Shown here: piece after piece, positions 1 through 7,922 of the stretch
Layout of the letters: each line of letters begins with the position of its first letter
Numbering within the stretch: position 1 is the stretch's first letter
Origin: Undibacterium sp.
GTDB taxonomy: Bacteria; Pseudomonadota; Gammaproteobacteria; Burkholderiales; Burkholderiaceae_D
Length of the DNA stretch: 64,000 nucleotides
Direction: 5' to 3'
NCBI RefSeq assembly: GCF_030651495.1
Contig: NZ_JAUSFI010000072.1
Span: forward strand, 36,649 to 100,648
Position numbers and translations under genes: made by a program
Notes under the pieces: generated by a model
The model's input: the letters and a program-made list of their open reading frames with translations, nothing else
Databases searched by the model: none
What the model was told of the DNA's origin: nothing

Positions 1-440
1 GTTAAAAAATTCACATTCGGGAATTTTTCGAGAAATGCCTCAGGCATCGCCACCACGCGTTTTTGCTGGTAACTATAAAAAACAAAACCCGATTTTGCCA
101 TCGCTATCAAAGCCTGGTCGGCAGGACGCGTGATGCGAAAAGTAATATCGCCGCCATACGCATTGAAATCCATCACGCCCACTTCAAACAATAACTGATC
201 ACGCGCATGCGCTTCAGTTTTATAGGTGGTGGCCAGATCGGTGACGATGATACCGATACCGTCGTTTTCGGTTTCACGTATGCCGAACTCAAACAAAAAT
301 CGCGCCCGTGCCTCAGAGATCATCGAAATCATCGAATCATTACCCAAATGATTCGCACCATTAATATCGGTGACGCGCACGGTGAGCTGGGTTGAATAGT
401 AATATTGCTGCTCGGGAAACTGAAGACTAAGTCTGGCCAT
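1..440 (-). CDS. Acyl-CoA thioesterase family protein (hot-dog fold), partial
   Basis: The reading frame starts at an ATG at 440 and runs off the left edge, so about 146 residues are visible. The N-terminal part contains the 4HBT-type pattern VRVTDINGANHLGND, followed by SEARARFLFEFG, typical of 4-hydroxybenzoyl-CoA-thioesterase-like hot-dog enzymes. A later segment (ITFRITRPAD...AKSGFVFYSY) fits the second half of the fold. It probably hydrolyses an acyl-CoA in the cytoplasm; the substrate cannot be told. It is divergent from the lipoprotein gene at 595. The C-terminus is outside the window. Confidence 0.75.
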   Translation of the reverse strand, partial: MARLSLQFPEQQYYYSTQLTVRVTDINGANHLGNDSMISMISEARARFLFEFGIRETENDGIGIIVTDLATTYKTEAHARDQLLFEVGVMDFNAYGGDITFRITRPADQALIAMAKSGFVFYSYQQKRVVAMPEAFLEKFPNVNFL

Positions 441-594
441 AATAATTTTCTAAAATCTAAGGTAAAAAAATAAGGTAAAAATGTACCGCAATACGGGGTT
501 AAGAATGACTTTACATTGTAGCGCAGACTAATAACGCAGTTAGCGTACAATTTGGCTCTACCGTACAGCAAGTACATTGCAGAAAAGTTTGTCT

Positions 595-1173
595 ATGCTC
601 AAATCGTTTTATGCCAGCCCCATGGCACTGCTGGTCGTCACGCTGGCACTCTTGTCGGCTTGTTCCAGCACCAAATCGAACGTTTATAAATATGAAGAAT
701 TCGGCTCAACCAACGTTTTCTCTCATTCCTTCGCCGGATCGGATAAAGCCTCGTGCGAAGCGGCCAGACGTGCACTGCTGAGTCAGGGTTATATCATCAG
801 CGAATTCAATGCTTCATTTGTCAAGGGACGCAAAAAATTCCAGCCCGAAAGCGATATTCATGTCGAAATAGAGTTTAGTGTAGTCTGCGCGAAGGACAGC
901 AAAGGCAGCAATAGCACGACCGTATTTGCCAATGCGGTTCGTGACCGCTACTCACTCAAAAAGAGCAGTAATTCCGCCAGCATCGGGGTCGGCGGAGTCG
1001 GATCGGTCTCCCTGCCGTTTGGCGCCAGTGACGATTCGCTGGTCAAAGTGGCCAGCGAGACCATCCCGACGGGGCGGTTATATGATCGATTCTTTGAATT
1101 GGTAGAACGCTATCTCGATGACTCTTCAGTCATTATCGAAGAAGAGCCAGAAAATAAAAAAGCGTTGGAATAA
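595..1173 (+). CDS. DUF2242 family lipoprotein
   Basis: A protein of 192 residues. I chose the ATG at 595 because an upstream in-frame TTG at 577 only adds residues before a normal signal sequence, and a purine run AGAAAAG sits before the ATG. The N-terminus is a lipoprotein signal peptide ending in a lipobox LLSACSS. The remainder matches my memory of the DUF2242 family of betaproteobacteria (SCEAARRALLSQGY motif, a central FVKGRKKFQP stretch and a glycine/serine-rich segment). It is probably an outer-membrane-anchored periplasmic protein of unknown function. The acidic tail (IIEEEPENKK) is notable. Confidence 0.75.
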   Translation: MLKSFYASPMALLVVTLALLSACSSTKSNVYKYEEFGSTNVFSHSFAGSDKASCEAARRALLSQGYIISEFNASFVKGRKKFQPESDIHVEIEFSVVCAKDSKGSNSTTVFANAVRDRYSLKKSSNSASIGVGGVGSVSLPFGASDDSLVKVASETIPTGRLYDRFFELVERYLDDSSVIIEEEPENKKALE

Positions 1174-1254
1174 CCCGCCTCCGAAATAAAGCGACGATGG
1201 CAAACTTGCTTCAAAAACGGCATCGGAGCAATATTACCGTGAACGTCACAGCAA

Positions 1255-2082
1255 TTAAGCTGCTTGCTCCAGCCTGACCGGTGTCGCTGCGATGGCATTG
1301 AGTTGATCGACGATATCCTGATCAGGCTGCATGGCACGTGCCGGAGGGATCACCAGCGTGGTGATTTGCTGTAGTGACGCCGCCGGCAAATCTTTCAGCA
1401 AGATAGTATCCATACGCGTCTGTTCTAACGGATGGGTCGCGGCTTCGTACAGGATCACCGGATGATCGAGTGGATAATCACGCGCCAGCTTATTCACCAG
1501 TATTTGCAAGCGCGCCGGGTTGGTATCAAAACGTTTTAGGCTCAGCTCACCGGCCAGGCCAGGTTGCCACAAGATCAGCAAGGCAGTCGGATCGATCTTG
1601 CGTTGGTAAATCATGAACTGGGTAGTCTCCATCGATTGCGCGCCAAACTGGGCGGGATCAATACCCAGATCGGCGACCAGGCAATCTTCGGCCGAAATAC
1701 CCGGCTCCATTTGGGCGCTATAGCCTTCGGCACGGGCTTCAAGAATCGCCATATGACCGACACAGGCAAAGACTCCAGGGTGTCCGTAAAAAGCTGCACA
1801 CACCGTTTTACCGGCGCGCACTTGAGCCAGAATAGTATCAACCATACGGCGATACGTATCGCGCCGGCTTTTACCCTCGACATCGCAATCGCTGTAGTAA
1901 CCCAGTAGGCAAATGTATTCTTTAGCGATACCTTGCAACCATTTGCGTGCAAAGATATTCGGCACCGCCGCGATCACCACATCCGAAGTTTCGATATAAC
2001 TTTGCGCTATCGGCGTCAGTTGCCCCGCCATGCGCATGCCCGTACCGACACAGATCAATTTACCTTGTTTTTTATTTATCAT
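1255..2082 (-). CDS. Tetrapyrrole-methylase-fold methyltransferase, probable split-borosin alpha-N-methyltransferase
   Basis: A 275-residue enzyme starting at ATG 2082. It has the N-terminal SAM-binding loop VGTGMRMAGQLT (residues 12-23) and VIAAVPN (36-42) of the tetrapyrrole methylase fold. Three features point specifically to borosin enzymes: GYYSD (61-65), RRDTYRRM (73-80) and FYGHPGVF (98-105). In the fungal prototype OphMA the catalytic Arg and Tyr are four residues apart; here R73 and Y77 have the same spacing (inference). ME(P)GISAEDCLVADLGID around 125-142 also fits. The predicted reaction is SAM-dependent backbone N-methylation of the small peptide encoded at 4116-3901, the first gene of the same operon. 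No macrocyclase or protease gene lies nearby. A generic cobalt-precorrin or SAM methylase role is less likely because there are no cobalamin genes here. Confidence 0.82.
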   Translation of the reverse strand: MINKKQGKLICVGTGMRMAGQLTPIAQSYIETSDVVIAAVPNIFARKWLQGIAKEYICLLGYYSDCDVEGKSRRDTYRRMVDTILAQVRAGKTVCAAFYGHPGVFACVGHMAILEARAEGYSAQMEPGISAEDCLVADLGIDPAQFGAQSMETTQFMIYQRKIDPTALLILWQPGLAGELSLKRFDTNPARLQILVNKLARDYPLDHPVILYEAATHPLEQTRMDTILLKDLPAASLQQITTLVIPPARAMQPDQDIVDQLNAIAATPVRLEQAA

Positions 2083-2106
2083 TTTATCTGACTGATGGAA
2101 GTGAAA

Positions 2107-2130
2107 ACGGATTATTGAACGGATTATTGA
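2107..2130. repeat. Perfect tandem duplication of a 12-bp unit across a stop codon
   Basis: The unit ACGGATTATTGA occurs twice without a gap (2107-2118 and 2119-2130). The right copy contains the stop codon (2126-2124, minus strand) of the TPR-GGDEF gene, and the left copy lies in the short gap before the methyltransferase. A slippage duplication is the simplest explanation. Confidence 0.9.
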
Positions 2131-3872
2131 AATACCGAGACGCGATTGCGCCCTTCATTTTTAGAGAAATACAGGGCTTTATCGGCTGCCGCCAAGGTAT
2201 CTTCAAAGCTGAGCAAACCTTGAATACCGCGGCTGGCGATGCCGAAACTGGCAGAAAGCGGGAAGTGAAAACCGCAGGGAGAAGTATCAATCGAGGCAAC
2301 CGCAGCGCGACAGCACTCAGTCAAGGCCAACACTTCTGCAGCGCTGGAGCCGTGCATGCAGATGCCAAACTCTTCGCCACCAAGACGCCCCAGCATAGTC
2401 GTTTTACTTAGCTGCGATTTGACGGTGGCGCTAACGGTTTTAAGCACCCAATCGCCCACCGCATGACCAAAAGTATCGTTAATATTTTTAAACTTATCCA
2501 TATCAAACAACACCACGCTCACTGTAGTGCTGGCACTGTTGAATAATTGCGTCGAGACCGCCATAAAATGCGCCCGATTATAAACCTGAGTCAGCCCATC
2601 TATCTGCGATGAAGTGCGGAATAAATTCTTTTGCTGCAAAGTCCTGATCAGCCATGCCGCAAGTATGCTCAGCAGAATTGCAGCCAGGGCAATGAGCAAC
2701 AGCAAACGCTCTTTGTTGCGTTGTTGCAGCTTCTTTTCTACCGTCAGTATCTTGTTTTTTTGTTCCAGCAAAGTCAATTGATTGGCCTTATCCTGCGTAT
2801 CAAATTTCACGCGCTGATACGCCAGATTTTTTTGCAATTGATCGTCCAGCACATCCTTTTTTAGGGCCAGATTGATGTCGTAGTATTCCAGAGCGCTGGT
2901 CAACTGACCTTGTGCCCGTTTAATTGCCGCCATGGTTTCGCTGGATTTTTCCATGAGATGAACCACGTGCTCAGATTTTGCGCGCTGGAAAGCTTGCAGA
3001 CCGTAGTGCTCGGCAAGCGTCAGATGGTCTGCTGTCAAATAAGCGCGGGCGATGGCTTCTTCCAGTTGTGTGACGTAATCTGAGTTTTGATTTGTTTCTG
3101 AAAATTCATGCAGCAGGGGTAAACCCGCTTTGATGCCTTGTTCACCCCGTCCGGTATCAATCAAATCGACTGTCGCCAAACTTTTTACAATCAAGCTAAT
3201 CACTTTTCGGTTGCTTGCATCACAGGTTCGTGTTGCTTCGCTAAGCAAGGATTGCGCTTTTTGGCTATCCCCGCGCAAAAAACCAATCTCGATACGATTG
3301 GCCAGGCCATAGCACTTTGAAAGTGTATTGACTGCATTTCCCTCTAGCGCATACATGCGATCCGCATAAGTCATGGCTTCATCGTAGGCATGCAAGGAAT
3401 TAAGCAGAGTAATCGCTGCCTGCAATGTTGTTACTTTCGAGCCCAATTCGACCAGATTTGGCAATAACACGATGCTCTGGTTCATTGCCTTTAAAGCACT
3501 GGCATGATCGCCAAGAAGAGTATATCCATCGGACAATTGATATAAAAATTTGACACGAAATTCTGGATCGTTCACTTTATCGATAAATGATTCAACCAGG
3601 CTGACGCTCTCTTTATGCTTTCCCATAAAACTAAGGGAAAGCGCAGAAATAAAGTAATATCGTCCTCTTTGTTTTTCATTAAATGTTGGTTGAAGCACAT
3701 GCAATTTTGTAAGTACATCAATTGACTTTTCCGGAGCAGAATTTAGATATTGGGATGATAGGTCAAGTAATGCATCAACATCGTCTTGCTTTTCAAGAGC
3801 GAGGCAAGGCGAAATGCCCATTCCTGTGAGTAGCAGTATGGGCAATATAAATCTCAAAATAGTCTGAGACAT
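2124..3872 (-). CDS. Membrane-anchored TPR-GGDEF diguanylate cyclase inside the borosin operon
   Basis: A 582-residue protein from ATG 3872 (a GTG one codon earlier is also possible). It starts with a signal sequence ending near SPCLALEKQ. About 350 residues of TPR-like helical repeats follow, then a coiled-coil-like stretch, a single membrane helix (about 390-410) and a C-terminal GGDEF domain. The active-site motif GRLGGEEF (GGEEF about 498-502) and DMDKFKNINDTFGH are intact, so it should make c-di-GMP in the cytoplasm under control of a periplasmic TPR sensor. The RxxD inhibitory site usually five residues upstream of GGEEF is absent (KSQLSKTTML instead). It lies between the precursor gene (25-bp gap) and the methyltransferase (41-bp gap) on the same strand. 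No Shine-Dalgarno sequence is visible, and a hairpin abuts its start codon. Confidence 0.85.
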   Translation of the reverse strand: MSQTILRFILPILLLTGMGISPCLALEKQDDVDALLDLSSQYLNSAPEKSIDVLTKLHVLQPTFNEKQRGRYYFISALSLSFMGKHKESVSLVESFIDKVNDPEFRVKFLYQLSDGYTLLGDHASALKAMNQSIVLLPNLVELGSKVTTLQAAITLLNSLHAYDEAMTYADRMYALEGNAVNTLSKCYGLANRIEIGFLRGDSQKAQSLLSEATRTCDASNRKVISLIVKSLATVDLIDTGRGEQGIKAGLPLLHEFSETNQNSDYVTQLEEAIARAYLTADHLTLAEHYGLQAFQRAKSEHVVHLMEKSSETMAAIKRAQGQLTSALEYYDINLALKKDVLDDQLQKNLAYQRVKFDTQDKANQLTLLEQKNKILTVEKKLQQRNKERLLLLIALAAILLSILAAWLIRTLQQKNLFRTSSQIDGLTQVYNRAHFMAVSTQLFNSASTTVSVVLFDMDKFKNINDTFGHAVGDWVLKTVSATVKSQLSKTTMLGRLGGEEFGICMHGSSAAEVLALTECCRAAVASIDTSPCGFHFPLSASFGIASRGIQGLLSFEDTLAAADKALYFSKNEGRNRVSVFQ

Positions 3873-3895
3873 CACAATAACGATTAGTTATCGTG
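3873..3895 (-). promoter_or_regulatory. mRNA hairpin abutting the start codon of the TPR-GGDEF gene
   Basis: On the transcribed (minus) strand CACGATAAC (3895-3887) pairs with GTTATTGTG (3881-3873) around the loop TAATC. That gives nine pairs, one of them a G-U wobble; on the plus strand the same position would be an A-C mismatch. The hairpin starts six bases after the precursor stop codon and ends directly at ATG 3872, covering the position where a ribosome-binding site should be. There is no following T-run, so it is not an intrinsic terminator. It could keep translation of the downstream genes below that of the precursor. Confidence 0.5.
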
Positions 3896-3900
3896 ATTAT

Positions 3901-4116
3901 CTAAAATGTAGCGATGTTTACCAAAATAGATGGAAGTGCATCCTCATTGATACCAACCAGAGCCGCCACCTTCTTTTTATCCCCAGACATCAAGGCAGCC
4001 TGCTCATCAGCAGTCAATCCAAATGCCGTCATTGCCGCAGTAGGGTCTTTGGCATGCGCTTCACGGGCTGCCGCATCTTTATCGAGGGCGTTGAGGTAAT
4101 CTAATAATTTTGACAT
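3901..4116 (-). CDS. Putative split-borosin precursor peptide (LigA-like leader plus hydrophobic core)
   Basis: Encodes 71 residues from ATG 4116; an in-frame GTG at 4125 would add three residues. The body is helical and LigA-like: DYLNALDKDAAAREA, then KDPTAAMTAFGLTADEQAAL and MSGDKKKVAALVG. The last type of segment closely resembles the borosin-binding domain of the Shewanella SonA peptide as I remember it. The C-terminus NEDALPSILVNIATF is short, rich in beta-branched and hydrophobic residues and lacks charge after D59, as expected for a core that is N-methylated by a partner enzyme. It is the first gene of an operon with a methyltransferase carrying borosin motifs. Which residues are modified, and whether a protease releases the tail, cannot be seen. 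An orphan LigA-like protein is the alternative. Confidence 0.78.
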   Translation of the reverse strand: MSKLLDYLNALDKDAAAREAHAKDPTAAMTAFGLTADEQAALMSGDKKKVAALVGINEDALPSILVNIATF

Positions 4117-4299
4117 TTTTTTCACTTTACTTGTAAACGTAAATTAATTGTAACCAAATGCAACTAATGATTTTAGTGTATTTCCCATGTATCAGGAGAA
4201 ATATTCTCTAGCCTAAAATGATCATGCAGGAATAATGAATGCCCCCAATGATCCGATAGGAGATACCAATCCGTATCAGTTTGTTGATATCTAGTGAAC

Positions 4300-4485
4300 T
4301 TACTCATTGCCCTTGTTCAAGGCTTGATCGGGCAAGCCCAGATCGATGCCATCCGTATCCGCTAACTCGCGCAAAGTGCCGACGCGCCCGACGAAGGGGC
4401 TGCGCTCGCTCCAGCCGTCCTGCCGTGCCGGTACCAGCCAATAGCCATCCTCGTCGCGTGCGATCCAGTAGCGCGGTTGCTGCAT
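4300..4485 (-). CDS. Small conserved-looking protein of unknown function
   Basis: A 61-residue soluble protein from ATG 4485 (MQQPRYWIARDEDGYWLVPA...). The frame is open upstream to 4572, but that part is hydrophobic, overlaps the end of the M14 gene and reads unlike a start. The sequence is rich in aromatic residues and ends with TLRELADTDGIDLGLPD. I do not recognise a named domain. It follows the M14 carboxypeptidase by 44 bp on the same strand and is probably co-transcribed with it. Confidence 0.55.
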   Translation of the reverse strand: MQQPRYWIARDEDGYWLVPARQDGWSERSPFVGRVGTLRELADTDGIDLGLPDQALNKGNE

Positions 4486-4529
4486 ATATTCGTAGAGTGT
4501 GATCACTGCATCTCCGGTAGTAAAATAAG

Positions 4530-6239
4530 CTAAGGCAAAGTAAGTAAAGAAAATACCGGATATCGCTGCCACTCTGGTTCATTAAAGCGCTTGCCGCTGG
4601 CAAAAATAAAGCCCAGCACGGCGTCCTGATTGGCTAACAGTTCGGGATGAAGTAATTTCCAGGCGTCGAATTTGGCTTGCAATCCCGGTTCTTCCTGCAG
4701 CATTTTCAGCGCGCTGTCTTCAAACACGTAATCTGAGTAAGCTTCTTTTTTTTCCAGCACGCTGTTAAAAAATCCCCAGCGGAAAAAGCTGTCATGCGCT
4801 TGCGGTTCCAGCGTCTCCACCGCATAGCGGGCATTTTCCTGATCCAACATCAGCAGGTAATCACCGGCTCTTGCCTGTATGGTTTCGTTTTGCGTGCTGA
4901 GTGTCAGCTCGTCGTGAAACAGGTGGCCCTCATAGGCATGCTCGCGCGAGATGAGGTTTTTGATACGGTAGGTTTGCACCTCCAGCGTTTGATCTGCGCC
5001 CAGCCTTTGCAGCGTCAGCTTATTCCATTGCAGGCGGGCGATGACTTCGCGCCAGGCTTGCGGTATCAGGTAGGCTTTGGGCGCCTTGACCGTGACATCG
5101 GCGACAAAATGATCGTAGTAGGCAATGTCTTTCTCCCACGGCTGGCTGCGGTCGTAAGACAGGCGGGTGTAATTGCCTAGCTTGCTGGGGCTGTACACCG
5201 CCTGATAGCCTTTGAAGCGGAAGCTCGATGGCTGGCTGTGATCGGCTTTCCATTGCACTGGCCATTGCGTTTTATGTTTTGCGGCCTGCTTGGCGTCGGA
5301 CCGCAAAGCCTGAATCTGTGCGGCGTGACTGACCGTGAAGGCCAGCACCACCTCGACCAAGGCGCGCATCGAGGCGTAGCGGTCGGCATACGGTTTGAGC
5401 ATATGGGTTTCGGGCATGAAACCGATGGTGTGATGCAAGGCGGCGTAACCGGTAGAGAAACGCGGCACTTCCAAAAAATCTTCGATACCGTCATCCGGTG
5501 TGACTTTAACCGGATTGACATACGGGCAAGTCGGCCAGCCGCGTTGCTGCATCTCCCGGTAAATCGCCGGCAACATGGTCTGGCGCAAGAACGGGCCGAG
5601 GCCGTCGCCTAGTTTGTCTGCCTGGGTTTGGATCAGGGTCATGGTATAGCTGTAATCGGCCCCGTTTGAGGTATGGGTATCGACCATCACATCCGGGTCC
5701 CAGGCGCTAAAGAATTGATTGAAGACTTGCGCCGCCAGGCTATCGCATTTAATAAAATCGCGGTTCAGGTCGAGATTGCGACCATTGGCACGAAAGCCAA
5801 ATAACTCGGGCCCCTCCTGATTCACGCGCGACGTGTTTTGCCGGTTCAGGCAACCGTCGACGTTATAAATCGGGATAAACAGGAATACCGTCTGCCCCAA
5901 GCTTGCCAGGCGTTCTGGCTGGGTACAAAAATCCCTGACCAGCGCCATACAGGCGTCGATGCCTTCAGGCTCGCCCGGATGGATGCCGTTGTTATTGAAA
6001 AAGATAGGGCGGCCCATGTGCTTCAGCTGTTCGCGCTGAAATACGCCATCCTGACTGATCACACCCGCATGCATCGCGATACCGTTGTCCGATACGCCGA
6101 TCTGGGTAAAATGCAGCACCGAAGGGAAAGCAGCCGCTAGCTGTTCATAAAACGAGATGCATTGTTGCCAAGTCGTGGTTTGATTTTGATTACCTAATTC
6201 GTAAGGCGTCTGGTAGGCGCTTGATGAGTTAGCTGGCAT
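4530..6239 (-). CDS. M14 family zinc carboxypeptidase
   Basis: A 569-residue protein from ATG 6239. The zinc-binding pattern is visible: GIHPGEPEGIDA supplies the H-x-x-E pair and VDTHTSNGADY the later histidine. ANGRNLDLNRDF supplies the substrate-carboxylate-binding Asn-Arg pair (N-R-N-D-x-N-R-D). FMPETHMLKPY contains the likely catalytic glutamate. The second half (from about residue 350) is a beta-rich extension seen in large bacterial M14 members. No signal peptide is evident, so a cytoplasmic peptidase acting on C-terminal residues is likely. Substrate unknown. Confidence 0.85.
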   Translation of the reverse strand: MPANSSSAYQTPYELGNQNQTTTWQQCISFYEQLAAAFPSVLHFTQIGVSDNGIAMHAGVISQDGVFQREQLKHMGRPIFFNNNGIHPGEPEGIDACMALVRDFCTQPERLASLGQTVFLFIPIYNVDGCLNRQNTSRVNQEGPELFGFRANGRNLDLNRDFIKCDSLAAQVFNQFFSAWDPDVMVDTHTSNGADYSYTMTLIQTQADKLGDGLGPFLRQTMLPAIYREMQQRGWPTCPYVNPVKVTPDDGIEDFLEVPRFSTGYAALHHTIGFMPETHMLKPYADRYASMRALVEVVLAFTVSHAAQIQALRSDAKQAAKHKTQWPVQWKADHSQPSSFRFKGYQAVYSPSKLGNYTRLSYDRSQPWEKDIAYYDHFVADVTVKAPKAYLIPQAWREVIARLQWNKLTLQRLGADQTLEVQTYRIKNLISREHAYEGHLFHDELTLSTQNETIQARAGDYLLMLDQENARYAVETLEPQAHDSFFRWGFFNSVLEKKEAYSDYVFEDSALKMLQEEPGLQAKFDAWKLLHPELLANQDAVLGFIFASGKRFNEPEWQRYPVFSLLTLP

Positions 6240-6368
6240 GATGTTGGCCGCACTTTCTGTAAAATCGGGGGGAGCTTAGAGGGTAAAAAAGCGTGGCGCA
6301 AATTGTAACATTTCGCTACACTTTTCCTTCCTGTATTTTGCCGACCACTCCACCGCTGAAATGAAGCC

Positions 6369-6581
6369 ATGCAGCCTGAAGACTTACAATTATTAGTGAC
6401 GCGCGAAATGCCGTTTGGCAAATACCAGGGACGTCTGATCGCCGACTTGCCCGGTGACTATCTGGGCTGGTTTGCCCGCAAGGGCTTTCCTAATGGGGAG
6501 ATTGGGCGTTTGCTGGCCCTGATGTATGAGATTGATCATAATAATCTGGCGGCTTTGCTGGTACCGCTGCGCCGTAAATAA
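6369..6581 (+). CDS. DUF3820 family protein
   Basis: A 70-residue protein with the DUF3820 signature MPFGKYQGRLIADLPGDYLGWFARKGFP. This family of small proteobacterial proteins has been called putative quorum-sensing-regulated, without a known biochemical role. Its last 92 bp overlap in a convergent tail-to-tail way with the end of the TAXI gene on the other strand. The ATG at 6369 is preceded by GAAATGAAGCC, only a weak ribosome-binding site. Confidence 0.75.
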   Translation: MQPEDLQLLVTREMPFGKYQGRLIADLPGDYLGWFARKGFPNGEIGRLLALMYEIDHNNLAALLVPLRRK

Positions 6582-7905
6582 GCGCCTGCACCCGCTTGCG
6601 CACAAATTGGATATGGCTGCGCAAGCCATATAATTCTTCGGCATAGGACAAGGGAATCGAAATATGATTAACCTTGTTTTCGATTTCATCCAATTTTTGT
6701 AATTGAATCTCGCCGACTTGCTGGCGCTGTCCTGCAGGGACCTGTTCGATGGCTTGCTCAACAGCTTGTTCCACGCTGCGCAATTGACCGTACCAGCGAT
6801 AAATACGCGAGCGAATGCGCCAGACATACAGGGGCGGAATGATCTTCGAGAGCGGTAAAAACAAGGCGCCGAGTGCGAGTAACACGACCCACATGCGTTC
6901 GACAAAATTGGCGAGCCAAAAACTCAGATAACGCTGAAAAAACGGCGGTCCATTTTTATAAAATTTTTCTGCCTGTCCTGCCACGGGGATTTCGGTATAG
7001 CGATCCGACGGAAATTCTCCTTGCTTGCTGAACCAGCCCGCCCCGCCGTGAATTTTTTGTGCAGCCTGGAGTAATTGTCCGATCAGCGCCGGATGCAGGC
7101 TCTCATGCGCGACCAGTGTCGCGGTCGGTGAAATCAAATGATAATCCCTGGCCGGGATATCGCGCCCCAGATCGACGATGCCGCGTGGCAGTACCACATG
7201 CGATAAAAAGGGAAAGCGCCGGCTATACGCCTCGGCCTGGACAAAATCAAACAGCTTGATGCCAGGGGTCTGCAATAGCATTTGCAACAAAGGGGAATCC
7301 GAGGCCGAACTCATGACCAGCGCATCAATTTTACCGTCGAGTAGCGCCACCGTGGCAGGCGTGCTGGACAGGCGTTCCAGCTTGACCTCCGACTCTTCCA
7401 TATTATTGACGGACAAAATTTGCTTGAACAAACGCGCCACGCCCATGCCTTCGGTGCCGACGTTGATCTTTTTCCCTTTGAACTGGGTAATGCTGCTCAG
7501 CTCTTGCTTGCCGCGATAAAAAATCCAGATCGGTTCGTAAAACAGGCTCCCTAGCGAAACCAGGCCCTTGCTCTTGGCCTCGGCTTCATCGGTCGAGCCG
7601 CTTTGTACAAAGCCAATCTCAATCTCGGAATCAGGGTCGCTGATTTTTTGCAAATTTTCTTGCGAACCTTGCGAGGATTGCAGTCGCAACGCTATCTGGC
7701 TCTTGGCCAATTCATCGGCATAGCGTTTGGCAAAACCTTCGTAGGCGCTGTTTTCCTGTCCGGTCGAAAAATCAATGCTGCGCGGTGGTGCAGGATCAAC
7801 CAGCTTATAGCCGATGCCGCAGACCACGATGATCATCAAGGTCATCGGGCCAAAAGCAACCAACAAGTCCTTCAGGGAAAACAGGGTGAATTTAATTTTT
7901 TGCAT
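6490..7905 (-). CDS. TAXI-family TRAP transporter solute-binding protein with C-terminal membrane helix
   Basis: A 471-residue protein. Residues 1-35 form an N-terminal signal anchor. The TAXI solute-binding domain runs to about 320: FSTGQENSAYEGFAKRYADEL, GSLFYEPIWIFYRG, GKKINVGTEGMGVARLF, LDGKIDALVMSSA. A hydrophobic helix (MWVVLLALGALFLPLS) follows, then a cytoplasmic coiled-coil-like tail with repeated EQAVEQAIEQ. It binds a small carboxylate or amino-acid-like ligand in the periplasm by family analogy. No TRAP permease subunits are adjacent, and the membrane anchor argues for a sensory or partner-dependent role. The 3' end overlaps the DUF3820 gene convergently. Confidence 0.85.
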   Translation of the reverse strand: MQKIKFTLFSLKDLLVAFGPMTLMIIVVCGIGYKLVDPAPPRSIDFSTGQENSAYEGFAKRYADELAKSQIALRLQSSQGSQENLQKISDPDSEIEIGFVQSGSTDEAEAKSKGLVSLGSLFYEPIWIFYRGKQELSSITQFKGKKINVGTEGMGVARLFKQILSVNNMEESEVKLERLSSTPATVALLDGKIDALVMSSASDSPLLQMLLQTPGIKLFDFVQAEAYSRRFPFLSHVVLPRGIVDLGRDIPARDYHLISPTATLVAHESLHPALIGQLLQAAQKIHGGAGWFSKQGEFPSDRYTEIPVAGQAEKFYKNGPPFFQRYLSFWLANFVERMWVVLLALGALFLPLSKIIPPLYVWRIRSRIYRWYGQLRSVEQAVEQAIEQVPAGQRQQVGEIQLQKLDEIENKVNHISIPLSYAEELYGLRSHIQFVRKRVQALIYGAAVPAKPPDYYDQSHTSGPANAQSPH

Positions 7906-7922
7906 AATCGCGGCAATCCACC

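Noticed and set aside
4126..4300. Sigma-70 promoter for the borosin operon (TACAAT near 4146-4151 on the minus strand)
   Set aside because: The -10-like hexamer has no acceptable -35 partner at normal spacing.
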